From contig CAZAGD010000024.1 of assembly GCA_964484485.1 (NCBI GenBank), positions 1 through 38,216 of the forward strand: a stretch of 38,216 nucleotides of DNA, written 5' to 3'. The notes below the pieces were generated by a model. The model was not told where the DNA came from. It worked only from the letters and a program-made list of their open reading frames with translations, and searched no databases. Origin of the DNA: CAZAGD01 sp964484485. GTDB lineage: Bacteria; Desulfobacterota; SM23-61. Shown here piece after piece: positions 25,080 to 33,755 of the stretch (positions within the stretch are counted from its first letter, which is position 1; each line of letters opens with the position of its first letter). A program made the translations under genes and the position numbers.

Positions 25080-28000
25080 TTAATTTATGAATTCTGGAGA
25101 ATTGATGGCTACATGGTAGGCCTGAGAGAAGACCTCTCTCCCTTTTTGTTTATTTTGAGGCATCCAACAACGGCCAATTTCCGTCATAAGTTTTATTCTT
25201 TTATGGACGTCTGTAACCTTAAAAGTCTCGGCCATTGCTTTTTCCAAGATTTTATCAATTTTCTCAGGAGGCATATAATTTTTTCTTTGCCCTATCTGGA
25301 TTAAAATTTTCACTCGTTCTTCCGGGTCTGCTATTTGCCGCCATATTTCCCATCCTTTTTGATCTTCACTGAGAATCAAAATCTCAGCCACCTTCCCCTG
25401 CCAACGGGCCTTATCTATTTTTTTAGCCCACTGGGCTGCAGCTTCCAGCAGCTTAATATTCTCCGCCCAGCCTCTGGTCAGCAAAACTTCGGCCCCGCGC
25501 AAAATAATCTGAGCTTGATCATAGGGATTCTTTGCTTCCTGGGCTATTTGTTTGGTTAAATGAGGATTCCATTCCACCAAAGTCCATAAAAGATCTTTTT
25601 GGGCTAAGGGAAAATCAGTTAAGAGCTTCTGCAAAATGGTTTGGGCTAAATTCTGATCCAAATAATAAATCTCTTTGGCCAATTGGTGGATTCTTTCCCT
25701 GCGCAAATCTGCTTCTTTGATCTTATCGGCCGCGATCAAAGCTTGTAGCAGCACACTTTTGCCTTTCTCCCTGTTCCACTTCCGGAATTGGCTGCCGATT
25801 TTATAAAGGACCAAGGAGTAGGCTTCTTGGTCAATTCCGGAAATTTTTTGGGCAATATGCAGGGCTTGCTCTTCGTCGGTCTGGGCTAAATTCATGGCCC
25901 AAAAAGCCCAAAGGCGGGCCTGCGCTTTTTGCTCACTTATCTGCCGAATCACCTCTTCGGCCTTTTCTTTAGGCGCTCCCCCATTTTGCAGAACCCGTAA
26001 TCCTGCCGGAGAAGATTTTGTTAGGGCCTGCCCCAGGTTTTTCGTTTTTAGGAGTGTCCTTATCTTTTCATACAAATCCAAGGCCAAGGAAGTATCCGTA
26101 ATTTCCATGCTTATTTGCCAAGCTGTTTCCAAATCAGATATTTGACCAGTTCTTATTAAGGCCTTGGCTGCCTCCTGCAGCAGCAAGTCCCTCTCCTGCC
26201 GAGCAGGCACTTGGAAAATTAACTCTCTTATGCCATTTTTATTTACCCCTGTTCCTTCTTTGACCAATTCCACCATTACTTTGGTGGGGGAGCTTAATTT
26301 CTTCGCTTCTTGCCAGGCGATCTCCAAATATTTCCAGGCTTCCTGGGGTTTTTCTTTTTTGAGTAAACGGAAAATTTCTTTATAAGCTTGAATTCTTTCC
26401 CCAGAAAATTCCGCAGGTATATTCTTGGCTAAGGACTCTGCTCTCTTAATATCTAACTTTCCCCACAGACGGCTATCTTCCAATATTTTTTGAGCGGGAT
26501 ATACTTCTCGGGCCTGCTTTTCCAAAAGACTTTTAGATTTTCCTTCATCCAAACTCTTCCAGCTCGCTGCTAAGTATGAAAGTATTTCTGCTCTTAGCCC
26601 AGAAGAAGAAAATTGGGGCAGGGTTTTTTCTATCTCCCTTAGGCAAGCCATTTTACCCTCCGCATCTAAGTGCCCCCATCTTTCGCTTAGATCGCGAAGG
26701 ATAAGCCATCTTTGGTAGGGCAAGGAAATATCATTGGTTAATTGGTATGCTTCTTTATAAAGATTTAGCACTTCTCCTCTTTGGTTGGGTAATAGATCTT
26801 TGAGCAACTCCAGTATTAGCGGATAACGCACCTCCTCCTCGGCGATATTTTGGGCTAATTTTAGGCCTCTCTCTTTATCAGCCGCGGCCATGGCGCGCCA
26901 AATTTTTGGCTTCATCTGCGTAAAAGTATAAGGATCTTTTAGTTCCCCTATATTCCTTAAGGCTTGCTCTTGATCCAAGACCAACAAATCTTGCAGAACC
27001 AAGGTAGACAACTTCCTTCTTTCATATTCATCCGCAATTCCTTTGGCTTCAGCTAAGGCTTGACGCAAATATTTAGCCTTTGCGGGAGCAGATTGAGCAT
27101 GCGCCATATGCCGAAGGGAGTAAACCCGACTTTCCCCAAATTTCTCTGGAATTTTTTTGAGCCACCCGGCGACCTTTTGGATATTTATTGGCGCCCAGCT
27201 TTTGATCATCTCTTGGGCGGCCCAACTTTGTAACTGTTGATCAGCTAATTCTTCTATTTTCAGCCAAGTTAGTTCAGCATACTTCGCCCCTTCTTCTTCC
27301 TTAATTTGCGCAGCCCAGGCCGATAGGCGGATCAGAGCCTGCACTTGACGCCAGGGTGTGGAAATAAGGGAAACTTCCTGTCTCGCCTTTTGCAAAAAAA
27401 CCAGAGCCTGCTCTTTATCTGAATGGGCCAATGCCCACCTGCCTAAACTCATGACGCGCAAAAAGGGGTCTTTAATTTTGCTGATTAATTTTAAAGCCTC
27501 TTCTTTGTCTATATCACTCCAAATCTCGCCCAAAGCTTTAAGCTCCCGATCCCGAATTTCCCCTTCGGGTAAGCGCAAGACATCATCGGTAACTACCTCC
27601 AAAATTTGCCGCCCTTCCTTGATATCAACCGCTAGCCATTCTTCAGCTAAGAGGCGCCAAAGAAAAATACTTCCTCGGATTTGCTCAATCTTCCCTTGCA
27701 GTTCTTTCAGGGAATCAGGATTTATTTTCTCTACGGAAAGTGAGGAACGTATTATTTCTAACTGGGCGATAATATCTTTATTTCTTTCTTGATTCCTGGA
27801 CGCTATCTCCTTGGCTAATTTCCAAGTCTGCTGGGCGGCCGGCGGATCTAATTGACCATACTCTTTCGCCAGGTCGAGCAAAAGGATAATTTTTTGGTAG
27901 GCATCTTCTATTTCTTTAACTTTCTTTTGGGCAATCGCTATAGCTTGTTCTAATTGCTCCTGCCCTTTACCTTGGGGCGTTTCTCCTAATTTTGCCGAGC

Positions 28001-28610
28001 AGCTCCCCAACCCTAAATTTACTGAGAGTAAAATAATTATTGCCAAATTTTTCCCTAAATTAGTTAATTTCTTTAGGGCGACCAAGAGGAGGCCGAAAAA
28101 AACTAAAAAAATTAGGCTGCCCACGCCGATTAGCCACCGTTTCTCCTTTTCAGTACGCATCTGCCAAATTTGGTCATAGACTTTTTGCAAGGAAAGGCGC
28201 AGAGTTGCCGTGTCTTTCATTAATTCGCCGGGAGAATTCATTCTTTGCTGCTTCAACTTCTCTAACTCTGCTTCTATTTGGTGAATTATTTTATTTAACT
28301 CTTGCACTTTAATCTGCCCTTGGTTCATCCCGGAAAGGATGGACGCATATTTTTGCAGACGGCTTTCGGTGAAGAATAAATCTTCTGCCAAAACACGAAT
28401 TCCTGGACAAGGGCTTAATTGGGCTTGATAGACCGATTGATCACGATAGGCTATTTTTTCCGGAGAGCCGGAAAAATTCTGGCGTAAGAATTTTTGCGAA
28501 TGGCATTCCTGGCATATTTTCCCATCGGCGCCCCCAGCTGAAAAAGACCAAGTCGGAGCTCCCCAAAGCAAAATTAGGGTGCAAAAGGTTTTAATCAACT
28601 TCGGTAGCAT
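25080..28610 (-). CDS. Large monoheme c-type, membrane-hairpin, helical-repeat protein
   Basis: 1176 residues, not a family I recognise. Residues 1-25 are a signal peptide. One c-heme site, CQECH, is at 33-37, followed by SPCPGIRVLAEDLFFTESRL (66-85), a pattern seen in some Desulfobacterota heme proteins. A coiled coil (about 96-158) leads to a hydrophobic helix (159-179), KK, and a second hydrophobic stretch (189-203) ending in a lipobox-like GSC with Cys204. The remaining 970 residues are alpha-helical repeats of TPR/solenoid character, rich in W, E, K and Q (motifs like EEALKLISKIKDPFLRVMSL, DKEQAL, AWQIA). The gene overlaps the iron-sulfur subunit gene by 20 bases, so it is the last gene of the respiratory operon. 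A scaffold role for the complexes is inferred. Confidence 0.75.
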   Translation of the reverse strand: MLPKLIKTFCTLILLWGAPTWSFSAGGADGKICQECHSQKFLRQNFSGSPEKIAYRDQSVYQAQLSPCPGIRVLAEDLFFTESRLQKYASILSGMNQGQIKVQELNKIIHQIEAELEKLKQQRMNSPGELMKDTATLRLSLQKVYDQIWQMRTEKEKRWLIGVGSLIFLVFFGLLLVALKKLTNLGKNLAIIILLSVNLGLGSCSAKLGETPQGKGQEQLEQAIAIAQKKVKEIEDAYQKIILLLDLAKEYGQLDPPAAQQTWKLAKEIASRNQERNKDIIAQLEIIRSSLSVEKINPDSLKELQGKIEQIRGSIFLWRLLAEEWLAVDIKEGRQILEVVTDDVLRLPEGEIRDRELKALGEIWSDIDKEEALKLISKIKDPFLRVMSLGRWALAHSDKEQALVFLQKARQEVSLISTPWRQVQALIRLSAWAAQIKEEEGAKYAELTWLKIEELADQQLQSWAAQEMIKSWAPINIQKVAGWLKKIPEKFGESRVYSLRHMAHAQSAPAKAKYLRQALAEAKGIADEYERRKLSTLVLQDLLVLDQEQALRNIGELKDPYTFTQMKPKIWRAMAAADKERGLKLAQNIAEEEVRYPLILELLKDLLPNQRGEVLNLYKEAYQLTNDISLPYQRWLILRDLSERWGHLDAEGKMACLREIEKTLPQFSSSGLRAEILSYLAASWKSLDEGKSKSLLEKQAREVYPAQKILEDSRLWGKLDIKRAESLAKNIPAEFSGERIQAYKEIFRLLKKEKPQEAWKYLEIAWQEAKKLSSPTKVMVELVKEGTGVNKNGIRELIFQVPARQERDLLLQEAAKALIRTGQISDLETAWQISMEITDTSLALDLYEKIRTLLKTKNLGQALTKSSPAGLRVLQNGGAPKEKAEEVIRQISEQKAQARLWAFWAMNLAQTDEEQALHIAQKISGIDQEAYSLVLYKIGSQFRKWNREKGKSVLLQALIAADKIKEADLRRERIHQLAKEIYYLDQNLAQTILQKLLTDFPLAQKDLLWTLVEWNPHLTKQIAQEAKNPYDQAQIILRGAEVLLTRGWAENIKLLEAAAQWAKKIDKARWQGKVAEILILSEDQKGWEIWRQIADPEERVKILIQIGQRKNYMPPEKIDKILEKAMAETFKVTDVHKRIKLMTEIGRCWMPQNKQKGREVFSQAYHVAINSPEFIN

Positions 28611-29349
28611 ACTTTTTATTTTTTCTCCAAGGATTAAGACTTTTTATTTTTTCCCAGAGGAGACGGCGCTTTAAATAATGAATCCCTCTGGTGGGGCTGA
28701 TGTGTTTGGGACAGACTTCCGTGCAGTTAAATTCCATATGACACCGATATATGCCATCTTCCCCGGCGATCTGCTCGATTTTCTTTTCCGATAAATTGCG
28801 GGAATCTGCTATAAGGCAAAAGGCCCGATTTAGATTCATGGGCCCCAGATAATTAGGAGCCCAGTACATCATCGTGCACGCGGAAACGCACGAGCCGCAA
28901 GCTATGCACTCCGTATGCAAGCCAATTAAACGTCTTTCCCGCGAATCGGGTTTAATCTGGGCTGGCTCAAGCGAGGGGGTCTTCGGGATGAAATAAGGCT
29001 CCATTTCTCTAAGCTTTTTTATTAAAGATTTAAGATCCACGATTAAATCTTTGACTACCGGAATATGCTTCAAGGGGCGCAGGGTTATAACGTTAGTCCC
29101 TAAATCTTTAAGGAGAGTTTTGCAGGCCAAACCTTCTCTTCCGTTAATGACTAAGGCACATGACCCACACATGGCCAAACGACAAGAATAACGGAAAGAA
29201 AGAGTTTTATCTAAGGTCTGCTGGATTTTAAAAAGAGCATCCAAAACCGTGGTTTTCTCCGCTTCTCCTAAATCGAGAATATACTCCTGCTCATATGGAG
29301 TAGAATCTTTTTGCGGATCAAATCGGAATATTAAAAATTTGTAAATCAT
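28591..29349 (-). CDS. sdhB: Succinate dehydrogenase/fumarate reductase iron-sulfur subunit
   Basis: 252 residues, normal for SdhB/FrdB. It carries electrons between FAD and the quinone site through three clusters. The [2Fe-2S] ligands are in SCRLAMCGSCALVINGREGL with a closing Cys at the following AC; the [4Fe-4S] cluster is in CIACGSCVSAC, where the usual proline after the last Cys is Thr; the [3Fe-4S] and remaining ligands are in CHMEFNCTEVCP. It lies downstream of the membrane anchor gene, giving the order flavoprotein, anchor, iron-sulfur. Direction of catalysis cannot be read from this subunit. Confidence 0.93.
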   Translation of the reverse strand: MIYKFLIFRFDPQKDSTPYEQEYILDLGEAEKTTVLDALFKIQQTLDKTLSFRYSCRLAMCGSCALVINGREGLACKTLLKDLGTNVITLRPLKHIPVVKDLIVDLKSLIKKLREMEPYFIPKTPSLEPAQIKPDSRERRLIGLHTECIACGSCVSACTMMYWAPNYLGPMNLNRAFCLIADSRNLSEKKIEQIAGEDGIYRCHMEFNCTEVCPKHISPTRGIHYLKRRLLWEKIKSLNPWRKNKKYATEVD

Positions 29350-29372
29350 CTTTGATCGCTAACTAAAAATTT

Positions 29373-29708
29373 TTATCCACCCAAAGGTAAGCGGTTCCAA
29401 ACCCAAACCAGGAAAAATAGGCCTAGCAACAATAAAACAATAAACAAGAATTTTTGCGTCTTCACATTAGCCCCTAAATCAATAAGCATAACCCTTATGC
29501 CTAAGGAGGCATGGACAACTAATAGCAAGAGCAAAAGGAATTGTATGGGCCGCCGGTAAGGTAAGAGAAAATGGAGAGTTAAGAAAACAATAATGAGTAT
29601 GGCTGAAATTCTCTGCAAAAGCCAGGCCCACATACCCAGAAATGTGCTACGCCAGACTTGCAGATCTTTAATCTCTCTTTTTAAAATTAATTCATCGCCA
29701 CCATGCAT
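29373..29708 (-). CDS. Small three-helix cytochrome b membrane anchor of succinate dehydrogenase/fumarate reductase
   Basis: 111 residues from the ATG at 29708, preferred because TTGGAG lies eight bases before it (a GTG two codons earlier sits only two bases from that site). Three transmembrane helices are visible (about 27-46, 53-70 and 83-105). GMWAWLLQRISAILII and HASLGIRVMLIDLG are the SdhC/SdhD family hallmarks, each near a histidine (LTLHF, VVHASLG) that could bind heme b. Only this one small anchor is encoded; other three-helix anchors normally come in C/D pairs, so it may act as a homodimer or use another operon protein. Quinone reduction or oxidation would occur at its interface with the iron-sulfur subunit. 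Confidence 0.83.
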   Translation of the reverse strand: MHGGDELILKREIKDLQVWRSTFLGMWAWLLQRISAILIIVFLTLHFLLPYRRPIQFLLLLLLVVHASLGIRVMLIDLGANVKTQKFLFIVLLLLGLFFLVWVWNRLPLGG

Positions 29709-29787
29709 AACCACTTCTCCAATTTTATTTGGGTCACCAATAAATATTACAGTTACTTATCCTTCTCCAAATTAGTTGGCAAAATCC

Positions 29788-29831
29788 TCACCCTGCCTCT
29801 CCCCCTGGGGGATAGGTGAAAGTAAGGTGTA
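29788..29831. repeat. REP-like palindrome between flavoprotein and anchor genes
   Basis: CCTCACCCTGCCTCTCCCCC followed by TGGGGGATAGGTGAAAGTAAGGTG forms an imperfect hairpin (CTCTCCCCC opposite GGGGGATAG, plus outer CTCAC/GTAAGGTG pairing). This resembles the common CCCTCTCCC...GGGAGAGGG intergenic repeat. It lies in the only sizeable gap (150 bases) inside the operon. Confidence 0.55.
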
Positions 29832-29858
29832 AATTAAAAATATAAATATATTTTTTTA

Positions 29859-31577
29859 TCAGTCCCAGCCAATATCTTCTGGTTTTAAGCGATTAAATAT
29901 TACAGGCCTCTTGTAAATTTTTATCTCTTCTCCTTGCCGCTTGATAAAGATATTTTGCAAAAATTCTTTATTGTTTTTTTCTGGAAAATCGCTCCGGAAA
30001 TGAGCCCCTCTGGATTCTTTCCTTTCCAAAGCAGAAAGCCCAACTATCTCGGACACATCAAGCAGATTGCGCATATTCAGCCAATCTTGCCAAATAATGT
30101 TGTAAGCTTTTCCGCCGGGAATACCCACTTTATTTATTTTTTCTTGGAGCTCTTTGATGGTCTGTAACCCCTTCCGCAACCCCCCTTCCTCCCGAATTAT
30201 TCCTAAATTATCCCAGTTGCTCAGCCGCATCTCTTCCCTTAAGGGGTAAAGATCGAGACCTTCTCGGCCCAAAGGAGCTTCCACCTTTTTAATGATTTCT
30301 AAGACGGCCTGGGTATCAAAAGGAAGAAGTTCTCGGCCAATTACTTCTTCGGCCATTACATCGCCAGCCAGACCGCCATAAACTGTGGAATCAGCAATAC
30401 CATTTCCCCCCAGCCTATTAGCGCCATGGACGCCCCCAGCATCTTCGCCGGCAGCATACAAACCATCCAGGTCAGTTTGGCAGCGTAAGTTAATGGCTGC
30501 CCCCCCCATAAAGAAATGAGCCGTGGGAGAAACTTCTACTCTTTCATGAGCTAAATCAAAACCGTAATCTCGACACCGTTCCACCATGCCGGGGAAATTC
30601 TTCAAGACAAATTCTGGGCCCATGACCGAGGCATCCAAGTAGACACCACCATTAGGTGTTCCGCGCCCGGCTTTTATTTCCATAAAACTGCTCCGGGAGA
30701 CTACATCGCGGGTGGCCCTTTCTTTAACTTGCGGGGCATACCTTTCCATAAATCTTTCCCCTTGGGCATTGAATAACTGGGCACCGGCTCCCCGCAACCC
30801 TTCTTCTAAAAGAGTGCCCGAGGTATTCGACCCCTTGACCAATAATCCCGTAGGATGAAATTGGACCATCTCCATGTCTATCATTTCAGCCCCGGCGCGA
30901 TAACAAATAGCAATACCATCAGCCGATTTATCGAGCGAAGGGGCGAACAATTTATACATGGTAGGCCCCCCACCTGTACAAACTAAGGTAGCTCGGGCAT
31001 GGGCGACCAAGAATTCACCCTTGGCCATGTCTAAAAGAAGGGCACCCACGACCTGGGTACCCTCGGCATTAAAAAGCAATTCGATGGCCCGATGTTCCTC
31101 GAGGTAAGATATCTCGCGGCGAAATATCTGCTCCGTCAAACGGGAAACAATTTCGATCCCCGTCAAGTCTCCTTTGTGTACTGTGCGGTCAAAACTTTGG
31201 CCAGCAAAAGGCTTCTGGTGAATTGTGCCATCAGGATTACGGTCAAAAAAACAACCATATTTTGTTTCTAATTCCTTAACTCTTTCTGGAGCCACCGTCA
31301 CTAATTGCCAAGCCAAATCTTGATTATTAATAAATTGCCCGCCTTTCAGCGTATCTATAAAATGCTTTTCAAAAGAGTCGGCTGGATTTAGGACGACGTT
31401 ATATCCCCCCTGGACCATGCGCGAACATCCACCTTTACCCAAGATCGCTTTGGTCACCAAAAGAATTTTAATTTTTTTCCCGGCATCCGCCGCATGCAGG
31501 GCGGCGCATAAACCCGCTCCTCCTGCGCCCAAAATGAGCACATCAGTAGTTATTACTGGAACGGAAAAATTTTTCAT
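29859..31577 (-). CDS. sdhA: Succinate dehydrogenase/fumarate reductase flavoprotein subunit, lacking the FAD-linking histidine
   Basis: 572 residues from the ATG at 31577, which has AAGGAGG five bases upstream and overlaps the cytochrome b stop (ATGA). The N-terminal Rossmann motif is VLILGAGGAGLCAALHAA. Substrate and catalytic residues are kept: QFHPTGLL, the Arg in EEGLRGAGAQLFN, His in SPTAHFFMGG and Arg in HGANRLGGNG. The usual S-H-T-x-A-x-GG segment reads GGCSRMVQGG, so Cys51 stands where the covalently flavinylated histidine would be. By precedent with other flavoproteins, FAD would be non-covalent and the potential lower, favouring fumarate reduction. Another option is a distinct substrate within the SdhA/NadB/FrdA superfamily. 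Confidence 0.88.
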   Translation of the reverse strand: MKNFSVPVITTDVLILGAGGAGLCAALHAADAGKKIKILLVTKAILGKGGCSRMVQGGYNVVLNPADSFEKHFIDTLKGGQFINNQDLAWQLVTVAPERVKELETKYGCFFDRNPDGTIHQKPFAGQSFDRTVHKGDLTGIEIVSRLTEQIFRREISYLEEHRAIELLFNAEGTQVVGALLLDMAKGEFLVAHARATLVCTGGGPTMYKLFAPSLDKSADGIAICYRAGAEMIDMEMVQFHPTGLLVKGSNTSGTLLEEGLRGAGAQLFNAQGERFMERYAPQVKERATRDVVSRSSFMEIKAGRGTPNGGVYLDASVMGPEFVLKNFPGMVERCRDYGFDLAHERVEVSPTAHFFMGGAAINLRCQTDLDGLYAAGEDAGGVHGANRLGGNGIADSTVYGGLAGDVMAEEVIGRELLPFDTQAVLEIIKKVEAPLGREGLDLYPLREEMRLSNWDNLGIIREEGGLRKGLQTIKELQEKINKVGIPGGKAYNIIWQDWLNMRNLLDVSEIVGLSALERKESRGAHFRSDFPEKNNKEFLQNIFIKRQGEEIKIYKRPVIFNRLKPEDIGWD

Positions 31578-32908
31578 TTTTCCTCCTTTCCCGCCAGCCA
31601 AACTTTCTCATCTAATTCGGCGAATAAGGGGCGTGGGATAACCTGCCAATTTTTCTTCTCGCGAGGAAGCGCAAGCAGATAAGCGCTCAAGGATTCCAGG
31701 TCAGACAAAGGCAGTTCGTAGCGGGGCATGGTTGTTCCGGGCTGGAATAGACTGGCATTCCATATGAACCTTTGCACCCATTCTGGTCGGCGTTTTCTCT
31801 CGCCCAAGACCAACATGTCCGGTCCTTCTCTCCTCCCATAATTTCCGTTAATCTGGTGGCAAAAGGCACAGTTTTTTTCCGCATATATTCTGGCTCCTCT
31901 AATCTCGGCCACTGATTGCGGCGCAGCGGGAAGGACGACCATATCTGGATATTTGCTGCCATATAAACCCAAAAAAGTAAAATAGCCCACCGCCACCAAA
32001 AAAGCAGAGCCCAAGGCTAGAGCTACAGGTCTTTGGAGAATCTCCTTTTCTGGACCTCGGTCAAGGTAAGGAAGGAAAAAAAGCAGAAGTATAAAACCCC
32101 AAAAAAGGAAAAAGGATAAGAAAGGATAAGCATTAGACAAAAAGGGAATAGTCTCTGTAAAGCCCCCAAAATACCAAGGATAGGGCAAAAAGCGCGGAGT
32201 TAACAAAGGTTGGGCAGGCTCTTTTAGTTCATCTACAAAACACGCCGGCCCCCAGGTGACAAAATAACAAAATACTCCCCAGATCACTAAGATCCCCCAA
32301 AAATTCCCTCCGGGGCAGATTCCTTTCCCTTTGAATTTTTTCTCGGCTTGCTCTCTGCCCAAAAAAAAGAGGAAAAGAACTATGACCGCTGTTAAGCCGA
32401 TATGCAAGCTAAAGAAGCGGCTTAAAGCGACTCCGCCTAATTCCTTGCCCCCTTTTAAAAAAGTAACTAAATAACTACCCACCCCAGGTATAGTTGTTAA
32501 ATTGGCTAAAGTGCCTGCTGTCCCCCAAAAGGCTTCTTGGGAAAGGGGTAGAAAATACCCCGAGAAAATGCTAAAAATTAGGCAAAAAAATAGGCCCACT
32601 TTTATCAGCCAAAAACGACGGAGTGAATTCTTATAAGCACCTTGATAAAATATTCTCCCCAAATGAAAAAACATTAGCAGAATTAGGAATCCAGCGCTAA
32701 CCCCATGAAGACGGCGCATTAACCAGCCAAAAGGAACCTGTTCTTCCAGAAGAAGGACCGAAGAAAAGGCTTGCCCAAAAGTGGGCACATAGTAGACCAA
32801 GAGAAAAATACCCGAGCAAAGGCAAACTATCAAAAAAGGCCAGATTAAATAGCCAAATGTGTTAGATACTTTTTCTTGCTGATTTATTTCCACCAAAGCC
32901 TTCCTCAC
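31574..32908 (-). CDS. Cytochrome b fused to a C-terminal class I cytochrome c
   Basis: 444 residues. Residues 15-190 form the cytochrome b N-terminal four-helix core with His68 and His82 in helix B, His169 in helix D and Leu183 where the fourth heme ligand belongs; the FLPLSQEAFWGT segment is the Qo-region signature. The C-terminal membrane part (about 203-318) has PYPWYF (242-247) in place of PEWY. After residue 335, a c-type domain follows with CAFCH at 347-351 and a likely axial Met394. The start is GTG at 32908, overlapping the Rieske stop (GTGA). It would transfer electrons from quinol to hemes in a bc-like complex with the Rieske protein. Confidence 0.9.
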   Translation of the reverse strand: MRKALVEINQQEKVSNTFGYLIWPFLIVCLCSGIFLLVYYVPTFGQAFSSVLLLEEQVPFGWLMRRLHGVSAGFLILLMFFHLGRIFYQGAYKNSLRRFWLIKVGLFFCLIFSIFSGYFLPLSQEAFWGTAGTLANLTTIPGVGSYLVTFLKGGKELGGVALSRFFSLHIGLTAVIVLFLFFLGREQAEKKFKGKGICPGGNFWGILVIWGVFCYFVTWGPACFVDELKEPAQPLLTPRFLPYPWYFGGFTETIPFLSNAYPFLSFFLFWGFILLLFFLPYLDRGPEKEILQRPVALALGSAFLVAVGYFTFLGLYGSKYPDMVVLPAAPQSVAEIRGARIYAEKNCAFCHQINGNYGRREGPDMLVLGERKRRPEWVQRFIWNASLFQPGTTMPRYELPLSDLESLSAYLLALPREKKNWQVIPRPLFAELDEKVWLAGKEEK

Positions 32909-33378
32909 GTCAATCTAACTAATACTTGGTCACCTTTAACTTCCACCAACCACCTTTCTAAGGGGGCTGGCGGCGGTCCACTGATTACTTTACCTTCCGC
33001 ATCGAAGTAGCCATCATGACAAGGACAGTAAAATTCTTTTTTCTCCGGCTGCCAGCTAACCACACAGGCCATATGGGTGCACACCAAAGAGAAAGCTTTT
33101 AAATTACCTTCTTCATCATGAATGAGAATTCCAGGAGTATTCCCCATCTTTAAAGAGAAAGCCTGGCCCACCGGAATTTCACGAAGGGGAACTTCTATTT
33201 CCCGGGGGCCACTTGCCTCCGGGGCCAAAAATTTATATCCGGAATAAAAAAGACTGCCTAGGCCCAGAGCACCTAAAAATCCTATAATGCCTTTTAATAA
33301 TTTTCTCCGCCAAGGTGAAAAATCTGCAGAAAGCGCCTTAGCATTATCACTTGTTTCTATATTCCTTTTATTTACCAT
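32905..33378 (-). CDS. Rieske [2Fe-2S] protein
   Basis: 157 residues. An N-terminal anchor helix (about 30-50) follows a twin-arginine-like SPWRRKLLKG, fitting Tat-dependent export of a folded Rieske protein. Cluster ligands are in CTHMAC (100-105) and CPCHDG (118-123), with an SGPPPAPLERW segment after the second box as in bc and b6f Rieske proteins. Within the second box the canonical C-P-C-H-G-S becomes C-P-C-H-D-G. AGGGA precedes the ATG at 33378. It overlaps the cytochrome lipoprotein gene by eleven bases and the cytochrome b gene by four, so all are translated from one message. Confidence 0.95.
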   Translation of the reverse strand: MVNKRNIETSDNAKALSADFSPWRRKLLKGIIGFLGALGLGSLFYSGYKFLAPEASGPREIEVPLREIPVGQAFSLKMGNTPGILIHDEEGNLKAFSLVCTHMACVVSWQPEKKEFYCPCHDGYFDAEGKVISGPPPAPLERWLVEVKGDQVLVRLT

Positions 33379-33736
33379 CTTTTCCCTTGCTCGCCCAAAG
33401 AATAGCCGCTTCCCCTAAATTTATTTCTTTCGCAGCTACATATTTATGACATTTTTGACACCCAGTCTGCGGGTTATGACAAAGGAGGCATTCCCTTTCG
33501 GAAAAATCTTTTTGGTTTATAGCTTTACTATGTTGAATTCGCCACCTCTCCGCAGGAGTGTGGTATTCGGGAATGGGCGTACCTGCAGGCACAACTACTT
33601 GGAGAGGACCTGGTTTACGGATTTCAGGTTTAGAGACTTGCTCACAGCCCCCCCCAATCCACAAAAGCGCCATCACCATAGTTAAAAACCAAAAATTTTG
33701 GGCTCTCCTTTGCCCATTATCGAAGGTTTTCATCAT
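33368..33736 (-). CDS. Diheme c-type cytochrome lipoprotein
   Basis: 122 residues. The hydrophobic N-terminus ends in a lipobox, IGGGC with Cys31, so it is probably a lipoprotein on the outer face of the inner membrane. Two heme sites, CLLCH (83-87) and CQKCH (93-97), are only five residues apart. The histidine-containing stretch before them (EYHTPAERWRIQHSK) could supply distal ligands. It lies between the DsrK-like and Rieske genes and probably carries electrons to or from the Rieske/cytochrome bc complex. The first ATG at 33736 is kept; the ATG one codon later is equally possible. Confidence 0.85.
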   Translation of the reverse strand: MMKTFDNGQRRAQNFWFLTMVMALLWIGGGCEQVSKPEIRKPGPLQVVVPAGTPIPEYHTPAERWRIQHSKAINQKDFSERECLLCHNPQTGCQKCHKYVAAKEINLGEAAILWASKGKDGK

Positions 33737-33755
33737 TCCTTTAGCCCCTCGCCTC

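Noticed and set aside
25011..25304. 97-codon plus-strand frame at the 3' end of the large heme/solenoid gene
   Set aside because: Mostly antisense to a well-supported gene and without recognisable similarity.
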